Origin: Fibrobacter sp. UBA4297 | GTDB taxonomy: Bacteria > Fibrobacterota > Fibrobacteria > Fibrobacterales > Fibrobacteraceae | Reading direction: 5' to 3' | NCBI RefSeq assembly: GCF_002394865.1 | Contig: NZ_DGUZ01000017.1 | Coordinates: 1-64,000 of the forward strand | DNA: 64,000 nt | In this document: positions 1 through 6,582 of the stretch, in pieces | Position numbering within the stretch: the stretch's first letter is position 1 | How the letters are laid out: every line of letters begins with the position of its first letter | Notes under the pieces: generated by a model | What the model was told of the DNA's origin: nothing | Databases searched by the model: none | Seen by the model: only the letters and a program-made list of their open reading frames with translations | Position numbers and translations under genes: made by a program

Positions 1-33
1 TGACTACTGACTATTGACCAACGTCAAACACTA
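1..33. repeat. heptad repeat array (partial at window edge)
   Basis: Three 7-bp units of the form TGACYAN start at positions 1, 8 and 15, followed by a degraded stretch that ends at the TAG stop codon of the neighbouring minus-strand lipoprotein gene. The array is probably cut by the window edge. It belongs to a family of intergenic heptad arrays seen about a dozen times in this window. Confidence 0.6.
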
Positions 34-474
34 GTGGTCGTACGTGCTAGAGCGTGCGGAACTCGGTGCCGGAGATCCACCATAGCGGTCGCCTTCAATC
101 TTGTCAAGGACCTTTTCTGCTTCATAGCCCTTCAGACGGGCTTGTTCCGGATACTTCCAGAACAAGCGGGTGATGAGCTTGCCTTCGACCGTGTAGTATT
201 CCCAGACCATGCCGTCGGCGGTTTCGTGATCGGGAGGTCCCCACAGGAGGTTCACCATGTCGGTCGTCATGCCTTCTTCGATGTAACCCTGCTTGAAGGT
301 GTTCTGCAAGTGCTTGTCGATGCCCATGCTTTCCTTGGAAATGAAGTACTCGCGTTCGTATTCGTTCTGGCCGACGCCGCGTTCAATCAGCACGGGCGAC
401 GAATACTTGCTATTCGTACATCCAAAGAGCATGAGTGCACCAAAGGAAAGTGCGCACAGATGGGAAAATTTCAT
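31..474 (-). CDS. small exported lipoprotein, BamE/SmpA-like motif
   Basis: A 147-residue protein. The start was placed at the ATG whose upstream sequence carries AAGGAGAT at good spacing; a more upstream in-frame ATG lacks this and would bury the signal peptide. The N-terminus has a basic residue, a hydrophobic stretch and a lipobox LFGC with Cys19, so it should be a lipid-anchored envelope protein. The middle contains a GMTTDMVNLLWGPPD stretch, which resembles the turn motif of the SmpA/BamE fold (G-T-x-x-x-V-x-x-L-x-G-x-P), followed by a WEYY segment. The C-terminal tail is Ser/Arg-rich and low in complexity, and its stop codon lies in a heptad repeat. Lipoprotein status is well supported. 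A link to BamE is only motif resemblance. Confidence 0.8.
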   Translation of the reverse strand: MKFSHLCALSFGALMLFGCTNSKYSSPVLIERGVGQNEYEREYFISKESMGIDKHLQNTFKQGYIEEGMTTDMVNLLWGPPDHETADGMVWEYYTVEGKLITRLFWKYPEQARLKGYEAEKVLDKIEGDRYGGSPAPSSARSSTYDH

Positions 475-554
475 TGGATCTCCTTGTATTTGATGACCAC
501 AAAATAAGAATTTATTGCGCAAGTAGCTAAATAATTTTTAGATTTTACACTGAA

Positions 555-1541
555 ATGAATAAGATTAGCGCTTTGTTTAAATTTATTTTACTTAATATCG
601 CGATTTGGGGCTCCGTGAGTATGGCTGCGATGGGGGTGGACCAGTCTAATCTGGTCGGACTTCGCTATGGCCCGAATCTTTCGTGGGGCGGCATGATGAA
701 TATGCCGATTGTCTGGGGACAGTGGGTGCCGCAGGCTACGATGGGTATGCGCTATACATGGCTCGAGCCTCTTGGACCGCTGAATTACGGTGCCCCGCTT
801 GGCTTTGCTTCGGCATACCTCAAGATGGATGCTTCTGTCGAAGTGTCTCCGTTCTATGGTGGTTTCCGCGCGGGGATGGGACTTCGTCCGTTCAAGGTGA
901 ATCCGCAAATTGAATTCAATTTTGTTTATGAAAGTTACTTCTATTTCAACTCCAACTTGGAAATGGTCAATACCGATGTGAAGGGCAAGGGCTATATTGC
1001 TGAAACTTGGAATTCCGACTACATTTTTGACAATGTGGGGCGCTCGTCCATGTCGGGTTTTGACTATGCGCAGCTTTTTGACATGAGCATTGATTTCAGT
1101 TATTCTTTGCCGCATGGAGGTGTAATTGGTTTGGGCGCCCATTACGTGCTGTCTGACATCAGTACGGATTTCGAAGGTAAAAGCTATGACTATGAGCGAA
1201 ATATCCCCGTGTTCAGCCGCGATTACATCATTGAACTCCAGAGTTTTGGGCGCTTCCCGGTGACGGACTTTGTGTCAATCGTTTACGACGGGCTGTATCT
1301 TAAGACAGGGCTTCTGCGCAGCGGCGGAAATGTCAAGAAGGAGTCTTTAAGCTACCGCATGATGCTCTTGGGAACCCATTTCACATGGAAGGATGGACTA
1401 CGTAACATTATTGTGAAAGCGGGTCTGTGGAAACGCGACAAGAGCCGTTTCTACAACGGTTCATTCGCTCAGCAGTTGCTTGTTCAGTTTGAGTATAAGG
1501 GGTATTTTTCTTTCCCCTTCCACAGCAATTTTTCCAAATAA
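555..1541 (+). CDS. exported protein, probable outer-membrane beta-barrel
   Basis: A 328-residue protein that I do not recognise as a named family. Residues 1-24 form a signal peptide ending near SMAAMG. The mature part is rich in alternating aromatic and polar residues with Gly/Tyr-rich strands (for example FYGGFRAGMGLRP and YFYFNSNLEM), which is typical of an outer-membrane beta-barrel. No clear Shine-Dalgarno sequence precedes the ATG. The 3' end overlaps the convergent gene at 1461-2249 by 81 bp, which is unusually long for two real genes, though both have a credible signal peptide and codon use. Function unknown. Confidence 0.7.
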   Translation: MNKISALFKFILLNIAIWGSVSMAAMGVDQSNLVGLRYGPNLSWGGMMNMPIVWGQWVPQATMGMRYTWLEPLGPLNYGAPLGFASAYLKMDASVEVSPFYGGFRAGMGLRPFKVNPQIEFNFVYESYFYFNSNLEMVNTDVKGKGYIAETWNSDYIFDNVGRSSMSGFDYAQLFDMSIDFSYSLPHGGVIGLGAHYVLSDISTDFEGKSYDYERNIPVFSRDYIIELQSFGRFPVTDFVSIVYDGLYLKTGLLRSGGNVKKESLSYRMMLLGTHFTWKDGLRNIIVKAGLWKRDKSRFYNGSFAQQLLVQFEYKGYFSFPFHSNFSK

Positions 1542-2249
1542 CTTGGGAACAGGCAAGAGAATTTTTGGTTTCTTAGGCCTTTGCAACGGGTTGGTCTCAA
1601 GAACATGTTTCGGGTAAGCTGAACTTATCCAAAGGCTTCCGCTGTAATCATCGCTAGACAAACTTGCAAGCGTCGGGAGCAGTTCACCCGCAAACGATTT
1701 CCAGTTGGTAACGGAAATATAGCGAGCTTTTTTGGAGGCTCCCCGCATGACGATTTTTTCAGGATTGGGGAGGGTGTCGACAACGACGCTCCACCAGGTG
1801 TTCGAAACAGCCGTTGAAAGCACGTTTGGGGTCAGTTCTTTTTTCGTAGAATCTGGACACTTGAAATAGCCGTTTGCCAAGAGTTCCAGGTCGTCGAGCT
1901 TTAAAGGGGTCTTACCGATGTTTTCTCTAAGGTGGTGCAACCCGAGCTGCCTTTTGACCTTGCCTTCCTCGAATTCCATGTAGCGGTACTTACCTGCTGT
2001 GATGTAGCTGAATGATGGGCTGTCACTCAGTTTCACGAAAAATGTATCAAGCGCATCGCTATGGTGGCGCCATTCGATAGAGACTTTGGTTTTGTTTTTC
2101 TCTTCGTTGACGAACTTACCATCGATATTGACAATTAAAGAAGAATTGGCTAAGAGGTGTGGGCAGATGTGATTATTGCCCCCCTGTGCCATTAACGGAA
2201 TTATCGAAATGCAGATGACGGTAATCGCCAATTTTGCGCTTGGAATCAT
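1461..2249 (-). CDS. exported protein of unknown function
   Basis: A 262-residue protein with an N-terminal hydrophobic signal (residues 4-21, cleavage likely after MAQG) and a mature region with mixed alpha/beta character. A segment LDDLELLANGYFKCPDS recalls lipoprotein-carrier-like periplasmic proteins, but the similarity is too weak for a name. The C-terminus is strongly basic (PKKPKILLPVPKLFGK) and overlaps the end of the opposing barrel gene by 81 bp. No good ribosome-binding site is seen before the ATG. It could be periplasmic. I cannot assign a function. Confidence 0.6.
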   Translation of the reverse strand: MIPSAKLAITVICISIIPLMAQGGNNHICPHLLANSSLIVNIDGKFVNEEKNKTKVSIEWRHHSDALDTFFVKLSDSPSFSYITAGKYRYMEFEEGKVKRQLGLHHLRENIGKTPLKLDDLELLANGYFKCPDSTKKELTPNVLSTAVSNTWWSVVVDTLPNPEKIVMRGASKKARYISVTNWKSFAGELLPTLASLSSDDYSGSLWISSAYPKHVLETNPLQRPKKPKILLPVPKLFGKIAVEGERKIPLILKLNKQLLSE

Positions 2250-2318
2250 GCAACTAAAATAGATAATTTATGGGAAAGTTGTTGGCATATAAAGTTAAAG
2301 TTATGTAAAGTTGTATAA

Positions 2319-2366
2319 AAAGAAAACCCCGGCCCATCCCAATGGCTGAAGGAAAGGCCGAGGTTT
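2319..2366 (-). terminator. intrinsic terminator of recA
   Basis: An 11-bp stem (2356-2366 with 2324-2334, one U-G pair) is followed on the minus strand by a T-rich run (TTTTCTTTTT). It lies about 95 bp past the recA stop codon. Confidence 0.85.
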
Positions 2367-2404
2367 ATGTTTTTTCAGGAAGAAATGTTTTTGTTTGCAC
2401 TTGT

Positions 2405-2450
2405 CACCCCGGCCTGTCATCCCGGACTTGTTCCGGGACGAGGGTCGGCA
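2405..2450. repeat. dispersed GTCAT-CCCGG palindrome
   Basis: TCCCGGA (2420-2426) pairs with TCCGGGA (2432-2438) behind a GTCA lead-in. The same GTCAT/CCCG palindrome design recurs at 4199, 4246, 29077, 29121, 46928 and 47048. It sits between recA and its terminator. Confidence 0.65.
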
Positions 2451-2458
2451 TACGCGGA

Positions 2459-3559
2459 CTAAGCTTCTTCTTGGATAGCTTCGCCTTCGCCGTCTTCACC
2501 AAGGTCAACGGCGTCATTTTCACCAAGCTTGAAGAGTTCCACATCCTTCATGCTTTCGCGAATCTTCTGTTCAATCTCGTTGCAGAGTTCGGCATTATCC
2601 TTCAAGAAGAGGCGGGTGTTTTCACGGCCCTGACCAATGCGTTCGTTGTTGTAGCTGAACCAGGAACCGCTCTTCTGGATGATGTCGAGTTCGCAGGCGA
2701 GGTCGAGAATGGAGGCTTCGCGAGAAATGCCCACGCCGTAGAGAATGTCGAATTCGCACTGGGTAAACGGAGCTGCGACCTTGTTTTTCACGATCTTCAC
2801 GCGGGTGCGGTTGCCGATGACTTCTTCGCCGTTCTTGATGGCTGCGATGCGACGGATGTCGATACGCTGCGTGGCGTAGAACTTGAGGGCATTACCGCCG
2901 GTGGTCGTTTCCGGGTTGCCAAACATCACGCCAATCTTCATGCGGAGCTGGTTGATGAAGAGCATGCAGGTGTTTGACTTGGAGAGAATGCCGGTGAGCT
3001 TGCGGAGAGCCTGGGACATGAGGCGAGCCTGGAGGCCCACGTGGTTATCGCCCATTTCACCGTTGATTTCTGCCTGCGGCACAAGGGCTGCCACAGAGTC
3101 CACGACGATGATGTCGATGGCGCCGGAGCGCACGAGCGTTTCGGCGATGTCGAGTGCCTGTTCACCGGTGTCCGGCTGGGATACGAGGAGCGATTCGATA
3201 TCGACACCGAGCTTGCGGGCGTAGACTGCGTCAAAGGCGTGTTCAGCATCGATGAAGGCTGCCACGCCGCCGAGTTTCTGCGCTTCGGCGATGGCGTGCA
3301 AAGCAAGTGTTGTCTTACCAGATGATTCCGGTCCGTAAATTTCAATGATGCGTCCGCGGGGGAAACCGCCTACGCCAAGAGCCATGTCGAGCTGGATGCA
3401 GCCCGTCGGGATGACGGGGATGTCTTCGACCGGCTGTTGTCCGAGGGCCATGATGGAACCTTTACCGTAATTCTTTTCAATCTGGGCGATTGCTGCTTCG
3501 ACTGCCTTTGCTTTTTCGCTGGAAAGGTTGCTGGTGGGTGTTGTTGTTTTCTTAGCCAT
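2459..3559 (-). CDS. recA: recombinase RecA
   Basis: A 366-residue RecA, which forms ATP-dependent filaments on single-stranded DNA for strand exchange and stimulates LexA self-cleavage. Visible are the Walker A motif GPESSGKTT near residues 76-84, the Walker B region IIVVDSVAALVP, the DNA-binding loop region MGDNHVGLQARLMSQALRK, and an acidic C-terminal tail. The start at MAKKTTT was chosen because GGAG lies seven bases upstream; the longer reading frame would add 20 residues unlike RecA. No intein or frameshift is seen. The gene follows pncC by 41 bp but also has its own promoter with a putative LexA operator inside the pncC 3' end, and it ends in an intrinsic terminator. Confidence 0.98.
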   Translation of the reverse strand: MAKKTTTPTSNLSSEKAKAVEAAIAQIEKNYGKGSIMALGQQPVEDIPVIPTGCIQLDMALGVGGFPRGRIIEIYGPESSGKTTLALHAIAEAQKLGGVAAFIDAEHAFDAVYARKLGVDIESLLVSQPDTGEQALDIAETLVRSGAIDIIVVDSVAALVPQAEINGEMGDNHVGLQARLMSQALRKLTGILSKSNTCMLFINQLRMKIGVMFGNPETTTGGNALKFYATQRIDIRRIAAIKNGEEVIGNRTRVKIVKNKVAAPFTQCEFDILYGVGISREASILDLACELDIIQKSGSWFSYNNERIGQGRENTRLFLKDNAELCNEIEQKIRESMKDVELFKLGENDAVDLGEDGEGEAIQEEA

Positions 3560-3590
3560 TTTAGACTCCGTTTTATCTTTGTTTTTTGTT

Positions 3591-3619
3591 AATATACTAA
3601 TTAGTGAACTTTTGTGCAA
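3591..3619 (-). promoter_or_regulatory. recA promoter
   Basis: On the minus strand TTGCAC (3614-3619), a 17-bp spacer and TATATT (3591-3596) form a near-consensus promoter. The expected start is about 25 nt upstream of the recA ATG. It overlaps the last codons and stop of pncC. Confidence 0.75.
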
Positions 3620-4143
3620 GTGCTTTTTTGGCTATTCAGCAAAAAAAGAAGCTTGCTCATTATCTTATACACGCTTTTTTCACGGATTTGGCCTCGATTT
3701 CCTGCAAAAATTTCGCAAAAAGCTTCATTTTGCAAACTATTGGCGACACACATCCATACTGTACCCACGGGTTTTCCCGGTTCAGCACCGGTTGGCCCTG
3801 CAATTCCCGATGTAGCAACCGCCCATTCGCAGTGGAATTTTTGGCGGGCGCCTTCGGCCATGGCTTTTACGGTCTGTTCGCTCACAGCGCCGTATTTTTC
3901 AAGGATTTCATCGCTGACACCAAGCATTTCGTGCTTGACTTCGTTCTGGTAGGCAACGATTCCACCCTTCAAAATCGCAGAAGAACCCGCTTCGTTGACA
4001 ATGCTCGATGCGATAAGCCCGCCTGTGCAGGACTCTGCCGTCGCCATCATCTCACCGCGCTTGATCAGTTCTTCCTTGATCTTCATGGCTAGCTCGTGAA
4101 TTTCGTGTTCGATATTGATTGTTTCGTTCATCATTACACCCAT
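3601..4143 (-). CDS. pncC: nicotinamide-nucleotide amidase (CinA C-terminal domain, stand-alone)
   Basis: A 180-residue protein of the CinA C-terminal/PncC family, which deamidates nicotinamide mononucleotide to nicotinic acid mononucleotide in pyridine nucleotide salvage. The diagnostic segments are ATAESCTGGLIAS, KGGIVAYQNEVK, YGAVSEQTVKAMAEGAR and ATSGIAGPTGAEPGKPVGTVW. The N-terminal CinA domain is absent, as in stand-alone PncC. The start is uncertain: in-frame ATGs at 4143, 4131 and 4128 are all possible and none has a strong ribosome-binding site. The gene lies directly upstream of recA, a linkage also known from cinA-recA operons in Firmicutes. Confidence 0.93.
   Translation of the reverse strand: MGVMMNETINIEHEIHELAMKIKEELIKRGEMMATAESCTGGLIASSIVNEAGSSAILKGGIVAYQNEVKHEMLGVSDEILEKYGAVSEQTVKAMAEGARQKFHCEWAVATSGIAGPTGAEPGKPVGTVWMCVANSLQNEAFCEIFAGNRGQIREKSVYKIMSKLLFLLNSQKSTCTKVH
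3605..3618. promoter_or_regulatory. putative LexA (SOS) operator
   Basis: TGAACTTTTGTGCA matches the Fibrobacter-type LexA box TGCNCN4GTGCA at all but one defined position (A for C at the third base). It covers the -35 element of the recA promoter, which is where a repressor would act. The box is from memory of published work on F. succinogenes LexA. The site itself is read from sequence. Confidence 0.5.
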
Positions 4144-4157
4144 AAGTTAAAAACATT

Positions 4158-4178
4158 AAATGTCAAAAACAGACATTT
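4158..4178. other. inverted repeat upstream of pncC
   Basis: AAATGTC (4158-4164) and GACATTT (4172-4178) are separated by AAAAACA, 15 bp above the pncC start. It could be an operator or an mRNA hairpin in the leader. Confidence 0.4.
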
Positions 4179-4198
4179 TAATAAAATTTTTAAAAAAT

Positions 4199-4276
4199 TG
4201 TCATTCCCGGCTCCGACCGGGAATCTCTAACGTGTGTTCTCATTTTGTCATTCCCGGCTCCGACCGGGAATCTCCA
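4199..4276. repeat. two direct copies of a GTCATTCCCGG palindrome
   Basis: Two nearly identical ~29-bp elements at 4199-4227 and 4246-4275 each contain TTCCCGG-CTCCGA-CCGGGAA with a TGTCA lead and an ATCTC tail. They lie between the divergent pncC and the gene starting at 4367. They are members of the dispersed palindrome family of this window. Confidence 0.8.
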
Positions 4277-4331
4277 TCATGTGACGCAAAAATTAAATAA
4301 ATTCCAGCCTTTGCGTCTCTTTGCTCTAGCG

Positions 4332-4358
4332 TTGCACGTATAAACTTTTTTCTATATT
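4332..4358 (+). promoter_or_regulatory. promoter giving a probable leaderless mRNA
   Basis: TTGCAC (4332-4337), a 15-bp spacer and TATATT (4353-4358) lie so close to the ATG at 4367 that transcription should start at or within two or three bases of the start codon. No Shine-Dalgarno sequence is present. Confidence 0.55.
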
Positions 4359-4366
4359 CGCCCTCA

Positions 4367-5485
4367 ATGATAGCAAAAACCTTCATAATGGCGCTTTTGG
4401 TGCTTTGTTCGTCTCTTTTTGCAGAGGCGGCGGCGTCGGTTGCTGTCTCCGACTCGGTTCAGCGGAGTGCGCCCGATTCTACCCGCAATGTTGTGGAGGC
4501 TGCTGCAGAGTCCGAAGAAGAGTCCGATGACGATGATATTCCAGAACCGCCTGCCGATGAAAGTTTCGAAGTCTCCACGACTCCGCTTGTGAAGGGCAAA
4601 ACGGGAATTTTGGCAATTGATACGCTCCCTGTGAACGAATGGGATATTCCGACAAAGCACAATTCTCTCAAGTACGCCATGCTTTTTAGCCTTCTTCCCG
4701 GTGGAGGTCAGTACTACACGGAGCATTACGTCCGTGGCGGGTTCTTGACGGGTATCGAGGGCTTGTTGATTTATGACATTTTTTTCAACAGGTCGTATCA
4801 GCGTGATAGGCTTTTAGACCGTGCTCGTCCCTTCCAGGATTCTGTCCTGTATTTCACGACGAAGGTGCTTGAAGCTCGTAAAAACAATGCCTCCCGCGAT
4901 AGTATTGCCAGGTACCACGCAAAGCGTCTAGAATTCCTAGAGCGCGTCCGAGCGCAGAGCGACAAAAAAATGGAACAGGAAGATGTCCGCAAGGCGGAAG
5001 TTGCCTGGCTCATCGGAGTTCACTTGTATGGTATGTTCGATACCTTTGGCATTTGGTATAACAATAACCATCGCAGTACTGAATATCGTGATATGAAAAC
5101 TGCGGTTCTTTGGGCTTTGTTGCCTGGCGGCGGGCAGATATTTAATCGTGATTTTGGTAAAGCTGGCTTAGTTTATATGGGCATCCTTGGTGCCGTGGCT
5201 AGTGTTTCTACATCTCAGAATATGGTCAATTATTACCTTGACCGTAAACACTTGGTCGAAAAAGAAAGTCCTAAATCCGAAGAATTTGAACGCATTCAGG
5301 AACGCGTAACGTACTATCGAAAGAATCGCAATACGTATATTTGGGGCGGCGTGTTAATTTACTTATACTCTATCGCTGATGCCGCTGTAGATGCGCTTCT
5401 GAGCGATTTTGACAGCCCCTTGCACATGGCGGTCCTCCCGAATTTAAACGGGGGTGCCCAAGCCGTCATGTCGCTCGATTTTTAA
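4367..5485 (+). CDS. membrane protein with duplicated PGGGQ motif (DUF5683-like)
   Basis: A 372-residue protein with a signal or anchor at residues 1-20, a long acidic linker (about residues 45-65, many Glu/Asp) and two similar halves. Each half carries a hydrophobic turn motif, SLLPGGGQYY near residue 107 and ALLPGGGQIF near residue 250, followed by a membrane-spanning stretch. This motif is typical of DUF5683-type proteins of Bacteroidota and Fibrobacterota, whose function is unknown. The promoter geometry and lack of a Shine-Dalgarno sequence suggest leaderless translation from the first ATG. The gene ends 4 bp inside the convergent histidine phosphatase gene. Confidence 0.75.
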   Translation: MIAKTFIMALLVLCSSLFAEAAASVAVSDSVQRSAPDSTRNVVEAAAESEEESDDDDIPEPPADESFEVSTTPLVKGKTGILAIDTLPVNEWDIPTKHNSLKYAMLFSLLPGGGQYYTEHYVRGGFLTGIEGLLIYDIFFNRSYQRDRLLDRARPFQDSVLYFTTKVLEARKNNASRDSIARYHAKRLEFLERVRAQSDKKMEQEDVRKAEVAWLIGVHLYGMFDTFGIWYNNNHRSTEYRDMKTAVLWALLPGGGQIFNRDFGKAGLVYMGILGAVASVSTSQNMVNYYLDRKHLVEKESPKSEEFERIQERVTYYRKNRNTYIWGGVLIYLYSIADAAVDALLSDFDSPLHMAVLPNLNGGAQAVMSLDF

Positions 5486-6105
5486 GCTTTTTCCATCTTG
5501 AGCGCAGGCATTTGTATGCCATCATGGATCTTCGTGAACGTCCCATGGTACATCCCGTCTGCGTTACGAGTAAATTCAAAACGCGTTACCATGGCGTATG
5601 TGAACATTCCTTCAACAAAGACCTCGTCTGGCAGTCCGCAGCGTGAATGCTGTAGCGCGGCGATAACTCCAGCGTGCGTGATGCATAAAAATTCACCGTT
5701 ATCCGGTAGCGTGTCCAAGAATTTCCCGGCGCGCTCGTCAATGTCATAAAAGTTTTCGCCTTCAGGGAAACGGAATCCGCGAAGGTTGCTTGTCCACGCG
5801 TGCATCTCTGTGCGGGGAACTTCCGTCAGCTTTTGGCCTTCCCATGTCCCGAAGTTGAGCTCGATAATTGCGGGCTCTTTTTCGACAGGGAGTCCAAGCA
5901 ACTTTGAGGCCTTGTCTGCAAACTTGGTGCAGCGGATAAGCGGGCTCGAAAAAAGGCGTGTCGGTTTTGCGTTTGCTTCAACGAGTGCCTGGAGTGCCTT
6001 GTCTGATTCTTCTTCAAATGTGTGGGAGACGTCAAAGTCCAGTCTACCGTAGCAAACATCGTTAGGATTGTATGGCTTAGTGTGTCGTATCGTCCAAAGA
6101 ATCAT
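5482..6105 (-). CDS. histidine phosphatase family protein (alpha-ribazole phosphatase-like)
   Basis: A 207-residue member of the phosphoglycerate mutase/histidine phosphatase superfamily. The catalytic motif appears as IRHTKP with the phospho-accepting His8, followed by VCYGRLDFDVS, which resembles CobC alpha-ribazole phosphatases of cobalamin assembly. The second conserved His is in CITHAGVIAAL, and the region FSSPLIRCTKFADKAS holds the usual phosphate-binding Arg. No cobalamin genes are adjacent, so the substrate cannot be fixed; another phosphomonoester is possible. The start lies in an AT-rich leader without a clear ribosome-binding site. Confidence 0.8.
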   Translation of the reverse strand: MILWTIRHTKPYNPNDVCYGRLDFDVSHTFEEESDKALQALVEANAKPTRLFSSPLIRCTKFADKASKLLGLPVEKEPAIIELNFGTWEGQKLTEVPRTEMHAWTSNLRGFRFPEGENFYDIDERAGKFLDTLPDNGEFLCITHAGVIAALQHSRCGLPDEVFVEGMFTYAMVTRFEFTRNADGMYHGTFTKIHDGIQMPALKMEKA

Positions 6106-6230
6106 AATGGGTTTTGAGCTCGCTTTGCTTTGAGTAACTAATCATGCCTTCGGTACCCAAATATAGCTCAAAGCACGGAGTGCGACCTCGCTGCTGATGG
6201 GTTCGTAAACCGACCTCACGCCTAAAATGA

Positions 6231-6250
6231 AAAAACGCCCTTGGCGGGCG
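6231..6250 (-). terminator. intrinsic terminator below the SRP RNA gene
   Basis: CGCCC-GCCAA-GGGCG followed by TTTTTT on the minus strand. It lies 15 bp beyond the RNA gene and probably backs up the T-run at its 3' end. Confidence 0.75.
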
Positions 6251-6264
6251 CAATATAAAAAAAT

Positions 6265-6356
6265 CCTAGGCTACCTGAGCACATAAAGATCCGCAAGTCC
6301 GTTGCTGCTTTCGCCCTGGCGAGTTGCCCGCAAATAATCATTGCGCAGGGCCTAGG
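6265..6356 (-). ncRNA. ffs: bacterial small SRP RNA (4.5S-like)
   Basis: A 92-nt gene outside any reading frame. The ends form CCTAGGC/GCCTAGG plus CCTG/CAGG stems, with further pairing GCGCA/TGTGC and GCAA/TTGC leading to an apical loop. The apex reads GCCAGG-GC-GAAA-GC-AGCA, which keeps the CAGG/AGCA symmetric loop and GNRA tetraloop of SRP RNA domain IV, where Ffh binds. The stem between loop and tetraloop is 2 bp here against the usual 3 bp, and the tetraloop is GAAA, not GGAA. A promoter lies directly upstream (TTGAAA-N17-TATATT), and the 3' end runs into seven T. The partner gene ffh is at 59862-61226. Confidence 0.78.
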
Positions 6357-6363
6357 AACCTTA

Positions 6364-6392
6364 AATATAGAATTAAAACGCTTTTTTTTCAA
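6364..6392 (-). promoter_or_regulatory. promoter of the SRP RNA gene
   Basis: On the minus strand TTGAAA (6387-6392), a 17-bp spacer and TATATT (6364-6369) place the start at about 6357, exactly at the 5' end of the predicted RNA. Confidence 0.85.
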
Positions 6393-6507
6393 GTCCTTTG
6401 GTGTTTTATGTGGAACAATCTATCCCATATTATACAGGGACTGTGTGATAACTCTTAAAAAGTGGTCGAATTTACCCCGTTTTTTGTATTTTCTTCGTAA
6501 CTAATGT

Positions 6508-6536
6508 TTTACTGTTAAATATTTGTTACTATATTC
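6508..6536 (+). promoter_or_regulatory. promoter of the first cadherin-repeat gene
   Basis: TTTTAC (6508-6513), a 17-bp spacer and TATATT (6531-6536) lie about 46 bp ahead of the start codon. The -10 matches the other promoters of this window; the -35 is weak. Confidence 0.5.
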
Positions 6537-6582
6537 AGTATTAGGTGTTTGAGGTTTTAGATCTTAATTGTTGAGGTCTGTT

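Noticed and set aside
2342..2977. Long plus-strand open frame opposite recA
   Set aside because: It is antisense to recA and mirrors its codon bias; no signal or ribosome-binding site, and it begins inside the recA terminator.
6120..6230. tRNA upstream of the histidine phosphatase gene
   Set aside because: A GGTT-TACG-AACC hairpin resembles a T-arm, but the loop is too short and no acceptor or anticodon stem fits.
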